The position numbers and the translations under genes are program-made. DNA of 64,000 nt. Source: an uncultured Bacteroides sp. GTDB taxonomy: Bacteria; Bacteroidota; Bacteroidia; Bacteroidales; UBA932. Below are positions 26,002 through 33,869 of this stretch, piece by piece. Location: assembly GCA_945874355.1 (NCBI GenBank), contig CAMCGB010000003.1:62001-126000 (forward strand), read 5' to 3'. The stretch's first letter is position 1, and the number at the start of each line of letters is the position of its first letter. A model generated the notes under the pieces. That model was not told where the DNA came from. It saw nothing but the letters and a program-made list of their open reading frames with translations, and made no database searches.

Positions 26002-27585
26002 ATGGATCAGGTGCAGGTTTGCGTGCCTTTAAAGTTGTCGTGGGTTCCATACTACCTCAGTCCCTCGGCCTTGAGTGCAGGCGAAGTTGTAGAGGTTCCT
26101 TTCGGGAACAGGCAGTACCTTGGAGTTGTTTGGAGCGGCATCGGCAAGCAAGATGACAATACCCCCGCAGACAGGCCCTCTAACATACTTTCTGTATCGA
26201 AAGTCAGAAAAGACCTCCCTCCCCTTTCTCCAAACGAATTGAAGCTTTGGGAGTTTGTCTGCTCCTATTATATGTGTTCTCCCTGCGAGCTTCTGCGCGC
26301 CGCAAGGCCTCTATGGTTCTACAGGAGCCTCGGGATGCTGACTTCAAGAAGGGAAAAGCTGCTCGCAAGGCTCGAAAAGAAAAGGCAGGAGCTCCAGTCA
26401 AAACATAGCGAAAAAGTACGCAGCCGCCTTGAAAGCGAGTGCGAAGCTCTTGAGAAGCAAAGCGGAGACTGCCTTATAAAAGACTGCGCAGACAGCTTGT
26501 GTTCAAAGGGTTACAGCGCCACGCTGGTGCTGGGGAAAGACAGGAGCGCGGAGTATGCCGCCGCAATCAGGGAGGCCCTCGGACAGGGAGGGCAGGTGCT
26601 GGTTCTGAGCCCCGAGGCCAACTCGTGCGCCAGGATGAAGCACACTCTGCAAGGCCTTCTTGAAGGCTCGAAGGTGCTGAGCTGCAGCAGCGAAGACTCC
26701 CTGGGCAGCAACGCCGGGCTGCTCCGGGACCTCTACCGGGGCGAAAGCGTAGTGGTATGCGCCACGCGGGCCGGAGTGTTCCTGCCGCTGCGCCGACTGT
26801 CCCTGATTATCATAGACAACGAGCAGGATGCCTTCTATAAGAACAGCGACTCTTCCCCCCGCTACAATGCGCGTGATGTGGCCGTAGTGCTGGCCTCGAT
26901 ATGGAAGTGCCCCGTCATCCTCGGGAGCAACTGCCCCTCGCTGGAGAGCCTTCAGAACTCGCGCAGCGGCAAATACGCTCTTGTCGGCAGTATAGAAAAG
27001 GGGCGGGAGTGCTTTGTCGTGGACATTGCTGCAGAGCGCAGGAAGAACGGTATGATTGGCGTCCTGTCCAGAAAGCTTCTGGAGCGCATCCGCAGATGCA
27101 AAGCTCGCGTTGTGCTGGTCCGGGGCTGGGAGAAGCCCTCGGACATCGACCAGGCGCTTAGTCTCATAGGCCCGGAAGCGGAAGTTGAAGTGCTGACTTA
27201 CAATGAGTTCCGAAAGATGCCCGGGCATAGCGAAGCTCTCATCGGGATACTTGGAGCAGATGCCCTGTTCCAGAAGGACGACTTCCGGGTGGACGAGAAG
27301 GCCTTGCAGCTCTTGAGTGAGCTGTCTTCCCTGGCCGCCGAGGTGGTCATCCAGACCCAGGTTCCGGAGCGCTTCAGTTCCTGCCGCAGCCTTGAAGATT
27401 TGCTCGAAGAGCGGCGAGAGTTCGGCTATCCCCCGTTTTCGCGCCTTGTCGATGTCATAAGGGAGAGCGATTCTGCAGTCTGCCGAAGGGTCATTCTGAA
27501 AAAGGACTCAAAGGCGGAAGAGCAGAAACAGGCCCTGTACGACAGTCTCGAAAAAGGCCAGGCGCTGGACGTCGATCCGCTGTAA
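26002..27585 (+). CDS. degenerate PriA-like protein (primosomal N' without ATPase and zinc motifs)
   Basis: This 527-residue protein aligns by eye with PriA over its whole length, but is about 300 residues shorter than usual. The N-terminal DNA-binding domain is recognisable (VCVPLKLSWVPYYLSPSALS, VEVPFGNRQYLGVVW). Where Walker A should be it reads ATLVLGKDRSAEYA, with no GxGKT. The DEEH box is DNEQ, followed by the well-kept SSPRYNARDVAVVLA and GSNCPSLES. The zinc-binding cysteine cluster is absent. The AGRAGR arginine-finger region is gone (LQLLSELSSLAAEVVIQTQ). The REFGYPPFSRLVDV signature is kept, then the protein stops early. It is unlikely to be an active helicase. It may act as a DNA- or replisome-binding factor, or be decaying. 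Confidence 0.75.
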   Translation: MDQVQVCVPLKLSWVPYYLSPSALSAGEVVEVPFGNRQYLGVVWSGIGKQDDNTPADRPSNILSVSKVRKDLPPLSPNELKLWEFVCSYYMCSPCELLRAARPLWFYRSLGMLTSRREKLLARLEKKRQELQSKHSEKVRSRLESECEALEKQSGDCLIKDCADSLCSKGYSATLVLGKDRSAEYAAAIREALGQGGQVLVLSPEANSCARMKHTLQGLLEGSKVLSCSSEDSLGSNAGLLRDLYRGESVVVCATRAGVFLPLRRLSLIIIDNEQDAFYKNSDSSPRYNARDVAVVLASIWKCPVILGSNCPSLESLQNSRSGKYALVGSIEKGRECFVVDIAAERRKNGMIGVLSRKLLERIRRCKARVVLVRGWEKPSDIDQALSLIGPEAEVEVLTYNEFRKMPGHSEALIGILGADALFQKDDFRVDEKALQLLSELSSLAAEVVIQTQVPERFSSCRSLEDLLEERREFGYPPFSRLVDVIRESDSAVCRRVILKKDSKAEEQKQALYDSLEKGQALDVDPL

Positions 27586-27589
27586 AAAG

Positions 27590-27618
27590 AAAACCGCCCC
27601 TTTTGAGGAGCGGCTTTT
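27590..27618. terminator. bidirectional rho-independent terminator
   Basis: Between the convergent PriA-like gene and rpmE2, an A-run is followed by CCGCCCC, a TTTTG loop, AGGAGCGG and CTTTT. The stem works in both directions with T-runs on both sides. Confidence 0.7.
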
Positions 27619-27636
27619 CTGTAAACCTGCAAGAAA

Positions 27637-27888
27637 CTATTTCCTGCGAGACTTGTATCTCTGATAGAACATATCAACTCGGCCGGCGGTGTCGACAATC
27701 TTCATCTTGCCGGTGTAGAAAGGGTGAGATGTGTTCGAAATCTCAAGCTTCACGAGAGGGTACTCAACTCCGTCCACTGTAAGGGTCTCCTTGGTGGTGG
27801 CGCAGGAGCGGGTGATGAACACCTCATCGTTTGACATATCCTTGAAAGCTACAAGACGGTAGGTTTCGGGATGTATTCCTTTTTTCAT
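27637..27888 (-). CDS. rpmE2: 50S ribosomal protein L31 type B
   Basis: An 83-residue protein starting MKKGIHPETYRLVAFKDMSN and ending YQRYKSRRK. It lacks the CxxC pairs of the zinc-containing form and carries the insertion typical of type B L31 (TVDGVEYPLVKLEISNTSHPFYTGKM). This is the usual L31 of Bacteroidota. It is transcribed divergently from the phosphohexomutase gene and convergently to the PriA-like gene. Confidence 0.97.
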   Translation of the reverse strand: MKKGIHPETYRLVAFKDMSNDEVFITRSCATTKETLTVDGVEYPLVKLEISNTSHPFYTGKMKIVDTAGRVDMFYQRYKSRRK

Positions 27889-27917
27889 AATAACACTAGT
27901 GTTTAAAAATTCGGGCG

Positions 27918-27925
27918 CAAATATA
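27918..27925 (-). promoter_or_regulatory. -7 box TATATTTG of rpmE2
   Basis: On the minus strand TATATTTG matches TAnnTTTG, and a TTG lies 21 bases upstream of it. The rpmE2 ATG is about 30 bases downstream. Confidence 0.6.
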
Positions 27926-27938
27926 GCAATAATTTTTG

Positions 27939-27946
27939 TATTTTTG
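27939..27946 (+). promoter_or_regulatory. -7 box TATTTTTG of the phosphohexomutase gene
   Basis: TATTTTTG fits TAnnTTTG and lies 40 bases before the ATG at 27986. The two divergent promoters (this one and that of rpmE2) overlap in their upstream parts. Confidence 0.5.
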
Positions 27947-27985
27947 CAATCCTTACATGATAATATAGCTTAAACATACACCGTT

Positions 27986-29404
27986 ATGACACTCATCAAA
28001 TCGATTTCCGGCATCAGAGGCACCATCGGAGGCCCCATTGGAAACGGACTCACCCCCATTGACATAGTCAAATTCACATACGCCTACTGTGCCGCCCTTA
28101 AGAAAAGGCTGCCCAAAGGCGAAGGCGGGCGCTATAAAGTAGTAGTGGGCAGAGATGCCCGCATCAGCGGCGAGATGGTGGAGCAGCTGGTCTGCGGAAG
28201 CCTAGTCGGATGCGGAGTGGATGTGGTGAAGTGCGGCCTCGCCTCCACCCCTACCACTGAACTCGCAGTCAAGTTTGCCGGAGCGGACGGAGGCCTCATC
28301 ATTACAGCCAGCCATAACCCCAGGCAGTGGAACGCCCTCAAGCTGCTCAACTCCGAGGGGGAGTTCCTGTCGGCCCTTCAGGGAAAGGAAATCCTCGACA
28401 TAGCAGAGAGCGGAGAGTTCGACTTCAGCGAGGTTGACTCTCTGGGCAAGATTAGCGCACACGACTTCACCGACGAGCATATCGACTCTGTACTCGCCCT
28501 GGAAGAAGTTGACGCAGAGGCAGTTCGCGGTGCTGGTTTCAAGGTGGTGCTCGACCCTGTCAATTCCGTTGGAGCCATCATAATGCCCCGCCTGCTGGAA
28601 AGGCTGGGAGTCGAATGCATATGCCTGAACTCCACAGTGGACGGCAATTTCGCCCATAACCCCGAGCCGCTTCCCGCCAATCTGAAGCAGCTGAGCGAGG
28701 AGGTTGTGCGCAGCGGAGCAGACCTCGGAATCAGCGTGGATCCGGATGTAGACCGCCTGGCTTTCATCTGCGAGAACGGAGAGCCCTTCGTGGAGGAATA
28801 CACACTGGTGAGCGTGGCCGACTATCTGCTGGAAAGGGCCTACAAGCGCGGAGAGAAGAATCTGTGCACAGTGTCGAACCTGAGTTCCAGCCGAGCCCTG
28901 AGGGATGTAACCGAAAAATACTCAGGCACTTACTACGCCGCCGCAGTGGGAGAAGTGAATGTAACCACGAAGATGCACGAAGTCGGAGCCCTGATTGGAG
29001 GGGAAGGCAACGGAGGAGTCATCTATCCTGAGAGCCACTACGGTAGGGATGCGATGACAGGAGTTGCCCTGTTCCTGAGCAACCTGGCGCACAAAAAGAT
29101 GAAGGTAAGCGAGTACAAGGCGACACTTCCGGAGTATCATATAGCCAAGAACAAGATTGAGCTCAGCGACAGCGCCCTGATAGACAAGATTCTCTCCAGC
29201 CTCAAGGAGCACTACAAGGACGAGAAAATCAACACCATAGACGGTGTGAAGATCGATTTCGAGGCTTCCAGAAGCTGGGTGCACCTCAGAAGGTCCAACA
29301 CTGAGCCCATCATCAGAATCTACGCCGAGGCCCCCAGGCTCGAAGCTGCCCAGGCTCTTGCCGATGAGGTCATCTCGCTGGCTGACAGTATAATAGGAAA
29401 GTAA
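27986..29404 (+). CDS. glmM: alpha-D-phosphohexomutase, probable phosphoglucosamine mutase
   Basis: A 472-residue member of the phosphohexomutase superfamily. The phosphorylated serine is Ser109 in TASHNPRQWNALKLL, the metal-binding loop is DPDVDRLAF (near residue 250), the sugar loop is GGEGNGGVIYPESHYGRDA (near residue 336) and the phosphate-binding loop is RRSNTEPIIRIYAEA (near residue 434). GlmM converts glucosamine-6-P to glucosamine-1-P for peptidoglycan and LPS precursors. Phosphomannomutase is the main alternative, but the RQWNALK segment after the serine fits the GlmM-type enzyme of Bacteroidota. A muramidase-like gene follows after 6 bases. Confidence 0.85.
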   Translation: MTLIKSISGIRGTIGGPIGNGLTPIDIVKFTYAYCAALKKRLPKGEGGRYKVVVGRDARISGEMVEQLVCGSLVGCGVDVVKCGLASTPTTELAVKFAGADGGLIITASHNPRQWNALKLLNSEGEFLSALQGKEILDIAESGEFDFSEVDSLGKISAHDFTDEHIDSVLALEEVDAEAVRGAGFKVVLDPVNSVGAIIMPRLLERLGVECICLNSTVDGNFAHNPEPLPANLKQLSEEVVRSGADLGISVDPDVDRLAFICENGEPFVEEYTLVSVADYLLERAYKRGEKNLCTVSNLSSSRALRDVTEKYSGTYYAAAVGEVNVTTKMHEVGALIGGEGNGGVIYPESHYGRDAMTGVALFLSNLAHKKMKVSEYKATLPEYHIAKNKIELSDSALIDKILSSLKEHYKDEKINTIDGVKIDFEASRSWVHLRRSNTEPIIRIYAEAPRLEAAQALADEVISLADSIIGK

Positions 29405-29410
29405 GGAAGG

Positions 29411-30475
29411 ATGTTTTCATTCAGGACCAGCCCCATTGAGGAGCAGCTCGACAAGGCTCTGAGGGAAGGCAGGGTGGCCTGCTTCTGCACGCAGAACAGT
29501 TTCCATCCGGAGAGCAGGAAGTATCTTTACGAAATCTTCCGCGAGAGGGGCAATCTTGCCGCCGTGTTCTCGCCCTCCGAGGCAGAGCTCTCCCCTCTTA
29601 CCAAACACATTGATTTCAAGGCTGAAGACCTTGAAGACCTGAGCGCTGTCGTGGTGGAGATCCAGGACGCAGGCTGCCGCTACTTCAATTTCACCCGCGA
29701 CGTGATGCGGCTCCTGAGCACCTGCGCCAGGATGGAAAATGCTCCCGCCGTCTATATAATCGACCATATCAACCCGGCCGGAAGGGTCGTGGAGGGCAGC
29801 ATCCCCGCGGTAGAGTCCGATATATGGACGCCTAAAGTTGCTCACCGTCACGGACTTACCCTGGGTGAGCTGTGCCTTCTGTACTGCAGTGAGATCGGAG
29901 CCAAGTTCCCCCTTCACGTGATTTCCGCTGCGTGCAGCACTGCCGGCAGGGACTTCCTTCCCTGGGCCATCGCCCCTTCCTCCGACATCTGCGGAATGTT
30001 CACCTGCGAGATGTACTCCGGGGCAGGCCTGTGGAACAATACCAACATCTGCCCGGGTATAGGCACAAGCCGCCCCTATGAGTATTTCGGGGCCCCGTTC
30101 ATCATCAATGACGATGCCGCCCATATCCCCGCGCCCGATGGAGTGGTGATGCGTCCCTGCAGTTTCACTCCCTCCACCGGCATATATGAGGGCCGCAGAT
30201 GCCAGGGTTACCAGATTATGCTCCTTCCCGGGGTGCACTATCATTCGCTGCTCCACACCCTGCTGCTGATGAGGTTCTTCAAGGATGCATACCCCCAGTT
30301 CGAGATGAAGGATTCTTTGTTTGTAAAGCTCGCCGACCCGGTATGCGAGGAGTATCTCAGAGGGTCCCTGAGCTACGATGTGGTCCAGGAACATATCAAG
30401 GCTGAGGAGCAGAAATGGATCAGAAAGGCCAAAAGATACTGCCTGTACGACGATGCGCCCTACAGAATGAAGTAA
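29411..30475 (+). CDS. DUF1343 / NamZ-like protein without signal peptide
   Basis: A 354-residue protein of the DUF1343 family, whose characterised member NamZ is an exo-beta-N-acetylmuramidase. Recognisable segments are VVEIQDAGCRYFNF (near residue 78), IIDHINPAGRVVEGSIP (near residue 117), HRHGLTLGELCLLY and NICPGIGTSRPYEYFGAPFI. The family is usually exported with a signal peptide and N-terminal GLITNQTG-type segment; here the start MFSFRTSPIEEQLDKALREG has no signal, and the N-terminal part is divergent. It may therefore act in the cytoplasm on recycled muropeptides. Its location directly behind the phosphohexomutase gene fits amino-sugar recycling, which is inference. Confidence 0.8.
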   Translation: MFSFRTSPIEEQLDKALREGRVACFCTQNSFHPESRKYLYEIFRERGNLAAVFSPSEAELSPLTKHIDFKAEDLEDLSAVVVEIQDAGCRYFNFTRDVMRLLSTCARMENAPAVYIIDHINPAGRVVEGSIPAVESDIWTPKVAHRHGLTLGELCLLYCSEIGAKFPLHVISAACSTAGRDFLPWAIAPSSDICGMFTCEMYSGAGLWNNTNICPGIGTSRPYEYFGAPFIINDDAAHIPAPDGVVMRPCSFTPSTGIYEGRRCQGYQIMLLPGVHYHSLLHTLLLMRFFKDAYPQFEMKDSLFVKLADPVCEEYLRGSLSYDVVQEHIKAEEQKWIRKAKRYCLYDDAPYRMK

Positions 30476-30523
30476 TTTTTCAAAATTTTCGCCCCACACG
30501 CTTGCAAATTCAAAAATAATGTC

Positions 30524-30531
30524 TACCTTTG
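30524..30531 (+). promoter_or_regulatory. -7 box TACCTTTG of tRNA-Glu
   Basis: TACCTTTG matches TAnnTTTG with a TTG at 30502-30504, 19 bases upstream. The tRNA starts at 30557. Confidence 0.65.
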
Positions 30532-30556
30532 CATTCCCGACAGTTCGGGGCGTTAC

Positions 30557-30631
30557 GGTGGGTTCGTATAACGGTTAGTACTCGAGATTCTCAATCTCGC
30601 AATAGGAGTTCGATTCTCCTACCCACTACCA
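30557..30631 (+). tRNA. tRNA-Glu (anticodon CTC)
   Basis: A full cloverleaf can be drawn: acceptor GGTGGGT/ACCCACT (first pair G-T), D arm with GTAT/GTAC, anticodon stem CGAGA/TCTCG around the loop TTCTCAA (anticodon CTC), T arm AGGAG/CTCCT with loop TTCGATT, discriminator A and encoded CCA at 30629-30631. CTC reads GAG codons. Confidence 0.93.
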
Positions 30632-30634
30632 AAT

Positions 30635-30668
30635 CCGGTCAGATTCTTTCATCTGGCCGGTTTTTTTT
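30635..30668 (+). terminator. rho-independent terminator after tRNA-Glu
   Basis: CCGGTCAGAT and ATCTGGCCGG form a near-perfect stem around TCTTTC and are followed by eight T residues. Confidence 0.85.
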
Positions 30669-30707
30669 GTAATATTGCACTCGGTTTTTGAAAACAGTAT
30701 TATTTAT

Positions 30708-31127
30708 ATGACAACCAAAGGGAAAATCATCACCTGGAGCTGTGCAGTAGTTGCTGTAGCTCTGGCCATTTTCATCTATTTCAAGTTCTACTTCGTATTC
30801 GGAGAGGGCGTGAAGGCAGGAGAGCTGAACCAGATAGTCCACAAGGGATGGGTGTGGAAGACCTATGAAGGAAGGCTTATCCAGACCGGTTTTTCAAGCG
30901 CCAAGAAGGGCGGCAACATCCAGTCCAACGAGTTCAACTTCTCGGTGGTGGACAAGACCATTGCCGACTCCCTGATGCGCTGCAGCGGCAAGCTGGTTGA
31001 GCTCCACTATAAAGAGTACAACGGATATCTGCCCTGGAGAGGTATGCAGAAGTATATTGTGGATGGCATCGTGTCCGTGAGGGAGGCCACAGTAAGTTCC
31101 GAAGTTCCAATTTTCACAAGCGAATAG
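30708..31127 (+). CDS. small membrane-anchored protein of unknown function
   Basis: From the ATG at 30708 the protein is 139 residues: MTTKGKIITWSCAVVAVALA followed by IFIYFKFYFVF, a single N-terminal membrane segment, and a soluble domain of about 105 residues containing HKGWVWKTYEGRLIQTGF and LVELHYKEYNGYLPWRGMQKY. Proteins of this type occur widely in Bacteroidales and are sometimes mislabelled as 6-phosphogluconate dehydrogenase; nothing here supports that enzyme. The DPP IV-like gene starts 1 base after its stop, so they are probably co-transcribed. Confidence 0.75.
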   Translation: MTTKGKIITWSCAVVAVALAIFIYFKFYFVFGEGVKAGELNQIVHKGWVWKTYEGRLIQTGFSSAKKGGNIQSNEFNFSVVDKTIADSLMRCSGKLVELHYKEYNGYLPWRGMQKYIVDGIVSVREATVSSEVPIFTSE

Positions 31128-31128
31128 T

Positions 31129-32982
31129 ATGAATGCCTGTCTTCTGTTCCTGGTCGCTACGGTGATTGCGACCCACCCCGCAGGCAACCCCAATGCCCGC
31201 AAGATTACTGTCGAAGAAAGTGTCGGGATGGGTCCCCGCCGGCTCGCTCCGGAGTATGTGCGCCTGTTCTGGGATTCGAAGGGAGAGCTGACCAAGAATA
31301 TCGAGAGGCCGGCAGGGCCAGTGTTTGAGCTTCCTGAGAGCGAGGCGGAAGGCATAGTGTACGGTCAGGCTGTGAGCCGCAACGAGTTCGGATGCTCTGT
31401 CGGGCGTTTCACTTCTCCGGATGGGAAGCTGCAGGCGGTGTACCGCAAGGACGAGTCGAGGGTGGGGTTCTATCCGCTCTATGACATCACTACGCGTACG
31501 GGTTCGGCTTCGATGATCCGCTACCCTATGGCGGGCACAGATTCGGAGCATCTTTCAATCTGCATCTGCGCCCGGGACGGGAGCATAGTGTCCACTCTGG
31601 ATATAGACGATTTTGACGACGAGAGGTATCTGACTTCAGTGAGCTGGAGTCCGGACAGCAAGTATGTGTTCGTGCAGGTTCTGGACCGCGCGCAGCACAA
31701 TATGCACCTTAATATGTACCGCGCGGATAACGGCAAGTTCGTGCGTACTCTGCTGACTGAGAGCAACAAAGCCTGGGTGGAGCCGCAGAATCCGCTGTAT
31801 TTCGTGAAGGGCAGATACGAGTTCATCTATACTACCGACAACCGCGACTCTTACCGCAATCTGTACCTGTGTGACACTCTCGGGCGCATCAGCCGTCTGA
31901 CCAAGTGCAATGCCGACGTGAGCTATCTGGACAATGACGGGAAGTACGCCTATTATACTTCGGCTGAGGTGTCGCCTATCGAGAATCATCTCTATAAGGT
32001 GAAGCTCAAGGGTTTGGGTGCCGGGAGGAGCGAGAGGCTGACTTTCGAGGAGGGCTGGCACAATATTGACCTGAGTCCGGACTGCACGAAGTTCATCGAC
32101 CGCTACAGCAGCCTGAATGTGCCTGGAGTTACGCTTATCAAGAATATAGACGGCAGCACTTTGGACAAGATTCTGACTGCCCTTGACCCGCTTGACGAGT
32201 ATGCGCAGTGTAAGGTTGAGCTGGGGAGCGTGCGTTCGGCCGACGGGAAGTTCGACAACTACTACCGTCTGTTCTACCCTCTGGACTACGATCCGGCCAA
32301 GAAGTATCCGCTTATCGTGTATGTGTACGGAGGGCCTCATTCGCAGATGGTGAGCAATTCGTATCTTGGCGGCGTGAGGATGTGGGAGATGATGATGGCG
32401 CAGAAGGGTTATTTTGTTTATGTTCAGGATAATAGGGGTACTTCGAACCGCGGGGCGGATTTTGAGAAGGCTATCAATCGCCAGTGCGGAACGGCTGAGT
32501 GCGAGGACCAGATGGAGGGCATCCAGACTCTGCTTGCGCGTTTCCCTGCGATTGACCGTGACCGCATTGGTGTGCACGGGTGGAGTTACGGAGGTTTTAT
32601 GACTTTGAGTCTGGCGACTCGTTATCCGGGCTTTTTCAAGGTGGCTGTTGCGGGTGGTCCTGTGATTGATTGGAAGTGGTATGAGGTTATGTATACTGAG
32701 AGGTATATGGATACGCCCCAGACGAATCCCGAGGGGTATGCGGGAGCTTCTTTGATTTCGAGGGCGAAGGACCTGCCTTCGGGGTGCAGGACTCTTATCT
32801 GTCAGGGTGTGCTGGATGATACTGTTGTGTGGCAGCATTCGCTGTCGTTTGTGCAGGAGTGCATCAAGGAGGGGCGGCAGCTTGACTATTTCCCCTACCC
32901 TATGGACAAGCACAATATGGTGGGCAAGGCCCGCGTGCATCTCTACGAGAAAATCACCGACTATTTCGACACTTACCTCTAG
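31129..32982 (+). CDS. S9-family dipeptidyl peptidase (DPP IV-like)
   Basis: A 617-residue serine peptidase that would release N-terminal dipeptides, probably in the periplasm (short hydrophobic start MNACLLFLVATVIA). The C-terminal alpha/beta-hydrolase domain has the catalytic triad: Ser486 in GWSYGG, Asp563 in GVLDDTV and His595 in MDKHNM. DNRGTSNRG precedes it. The N-terminal beta-propeller (about residues 60-370) is shorter than in typical DPP IV of about 720 residues. Codon choice changes visibly after about 32380, with many more T-ending codons in the catalytic domain than upstream. It ends just before a dispersed repeat. Confidence 0.88.
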   Translation: MNACLLFLVATVIATHPAGNPNARKITVEESVGMGPRRLAPEYVRLFWDSKGELTKNIERPAGPVFELPESEAEGIVYGQAVSRNEFGCSVGRFTSPDGKLQAVYRKDESRVGFYPLYDITTRTGSASMIRYPMAGTDSEHLSICICARDGSIVSTLDIDDFDDERYLTSVSWSPDSKYVFVQVLDRAQHNMHLNMYRADNGKFVRTLLTESNKAWVEPQNPLYFVKGRYEFIYTTDNRDSYRNLYLCDTLGRISRLTKCNADVSYLDNDGKYAYYTSAEVSPIENHLYKVKLKGLGAGRSERLTFEEGWHNIDLSPDCTKFIDRYSSLNVPGVTLIKNIDGSTLDKILTALDPLDEYAQCKVELGSVRSADGKFDNYYRLFYPLDYDPAKKYPLIVYVYGGPHSQMVSNSYLGGVRMWEMMMAQKGYFVYVQDNRGTSNRGADFEKAINRQCGTAECEDQMEGIQTLLARFPAIDRDRIGVHGWSYGGFMTLSLATRYPGFFKVAVAGGPVIDWKWYEVMYTERYMDTPQTNPEGYAGASLISRAKDLPSGCRTLICQGVLDDTVVWQHSLSFVQECIKEGRQLDYFPYPMDKHNMVGKARVHLYEKITDYFDTYL

Positions 32983-32995
32983 CAGCTGCTCCCCT

Positions 32996-33262
32996 TGTCA
33001 TTTCGACCGAGCGCCCTCCCCTGTCATTTCGACCGAGCGCAGCGAGTGGAGAAATCTATTTTGAGCCAGGCGTCAGCGCTGCTATCAGCTTTCAGGCTGC
33101 CAACGGCGGAGCTCCGTTCGGCTGCGCCTCACTCCGGCCCCTCCCATCGTCATCTGCGTCATCGCTTCGCGATAACTAGCTGCCGACGGGCCCCGCCCCC
33201 TGTACTCTCCGGAGGTGGATATGTCCGCCTTGTGGCAGTCTGACAGCTTTATCCCGCAGCGC
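32996..33262 (+). repeat. long dispersed repeat, copy 1
   Basis: Begins with two units of TGTCATTTCGACCGAGCG and continues with GGAGAAATCT, a stretch around the GGCGGAGCTCCGTTCGGCTG box, a GCGTCATCGCTTCGCGATAA box and GGATATGTCCGCCTTGTGGC. The whole order recurs on the minus strand at 56102-56365 with scattered differences. It lies directly 3' of the DPP IV-like gene and contains no credible gene. Confidence 0.8.
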
Positions 33263-33869
33263 CGAGCCCTCAAATCTCACCATTGTCGCGTCACACTGCC
33301 CTGACAGACCTTCGAGCAAATCACCTCGCACAAGCCATTCTTGAGTATCAATGAGTTAGCAATATAGCTATGCGAGGTGGAGACAATTTGTCCTCACCTT
33401 ACATAGGGCATTTTACTACATCGTTTATAGCCAGCAAATTGCTAAACTACAGCGTGCGAGTTGATTTGCACGAGGGACAAAACCATCAACCATCAGGGAT
33501 GAGATCAGCTATGTGCTCGAAAGGTGTAATCTATGTTGCACATCTCTGCGATAGCGCCTCTGTGGTATAATCAAAGCAGGGTGGTGTGCTGTGTCCCAAA
33601 GCTGGCAACGGCCACAGCGAGGAGAGCCCTCCATAGCTCCCCGCAGGTGTGGACGTAGCAGCCGGAGACCGTATATTCCGGCTGCGGTGCCCTCGCCCTT
33701 TCGAACACCCACTAATGCATAGCACCTCAGCGAGTTGCGGAAGTTTCTCAAACTTAAACGATTAAAAACGGATAATAAGAAAAGAATCGCTTATCTTTGC
33801 CTTCGATACTTAACTGGGCCGAAGGCGCAGGAGGGTCCTGTCCCACAAGTCCATAAAACAACTTACACT
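33263..33869. other. intergenic stretch without a recognisable gene
   Basis: About 600 bases between the dispersed repeat and the Rpn-type gene. Short frames exist on both strands but have no start context, no recognisable motif and unnatural composition. A TATCTTTG -7 box is present at 33792-33799, 70 bases before the next ATG; I see no convincing -33 element. The bases after the box would form the leader of the Rpn-type mRNA. Confidence 0.5.

Noticed and set aside
33370..33570. 66-codon frame between repeat and Rpn-type gene
   Set aside because: No motif, no promoter or leader in the right place, and amino-acid composition typical of noncoding DNA.
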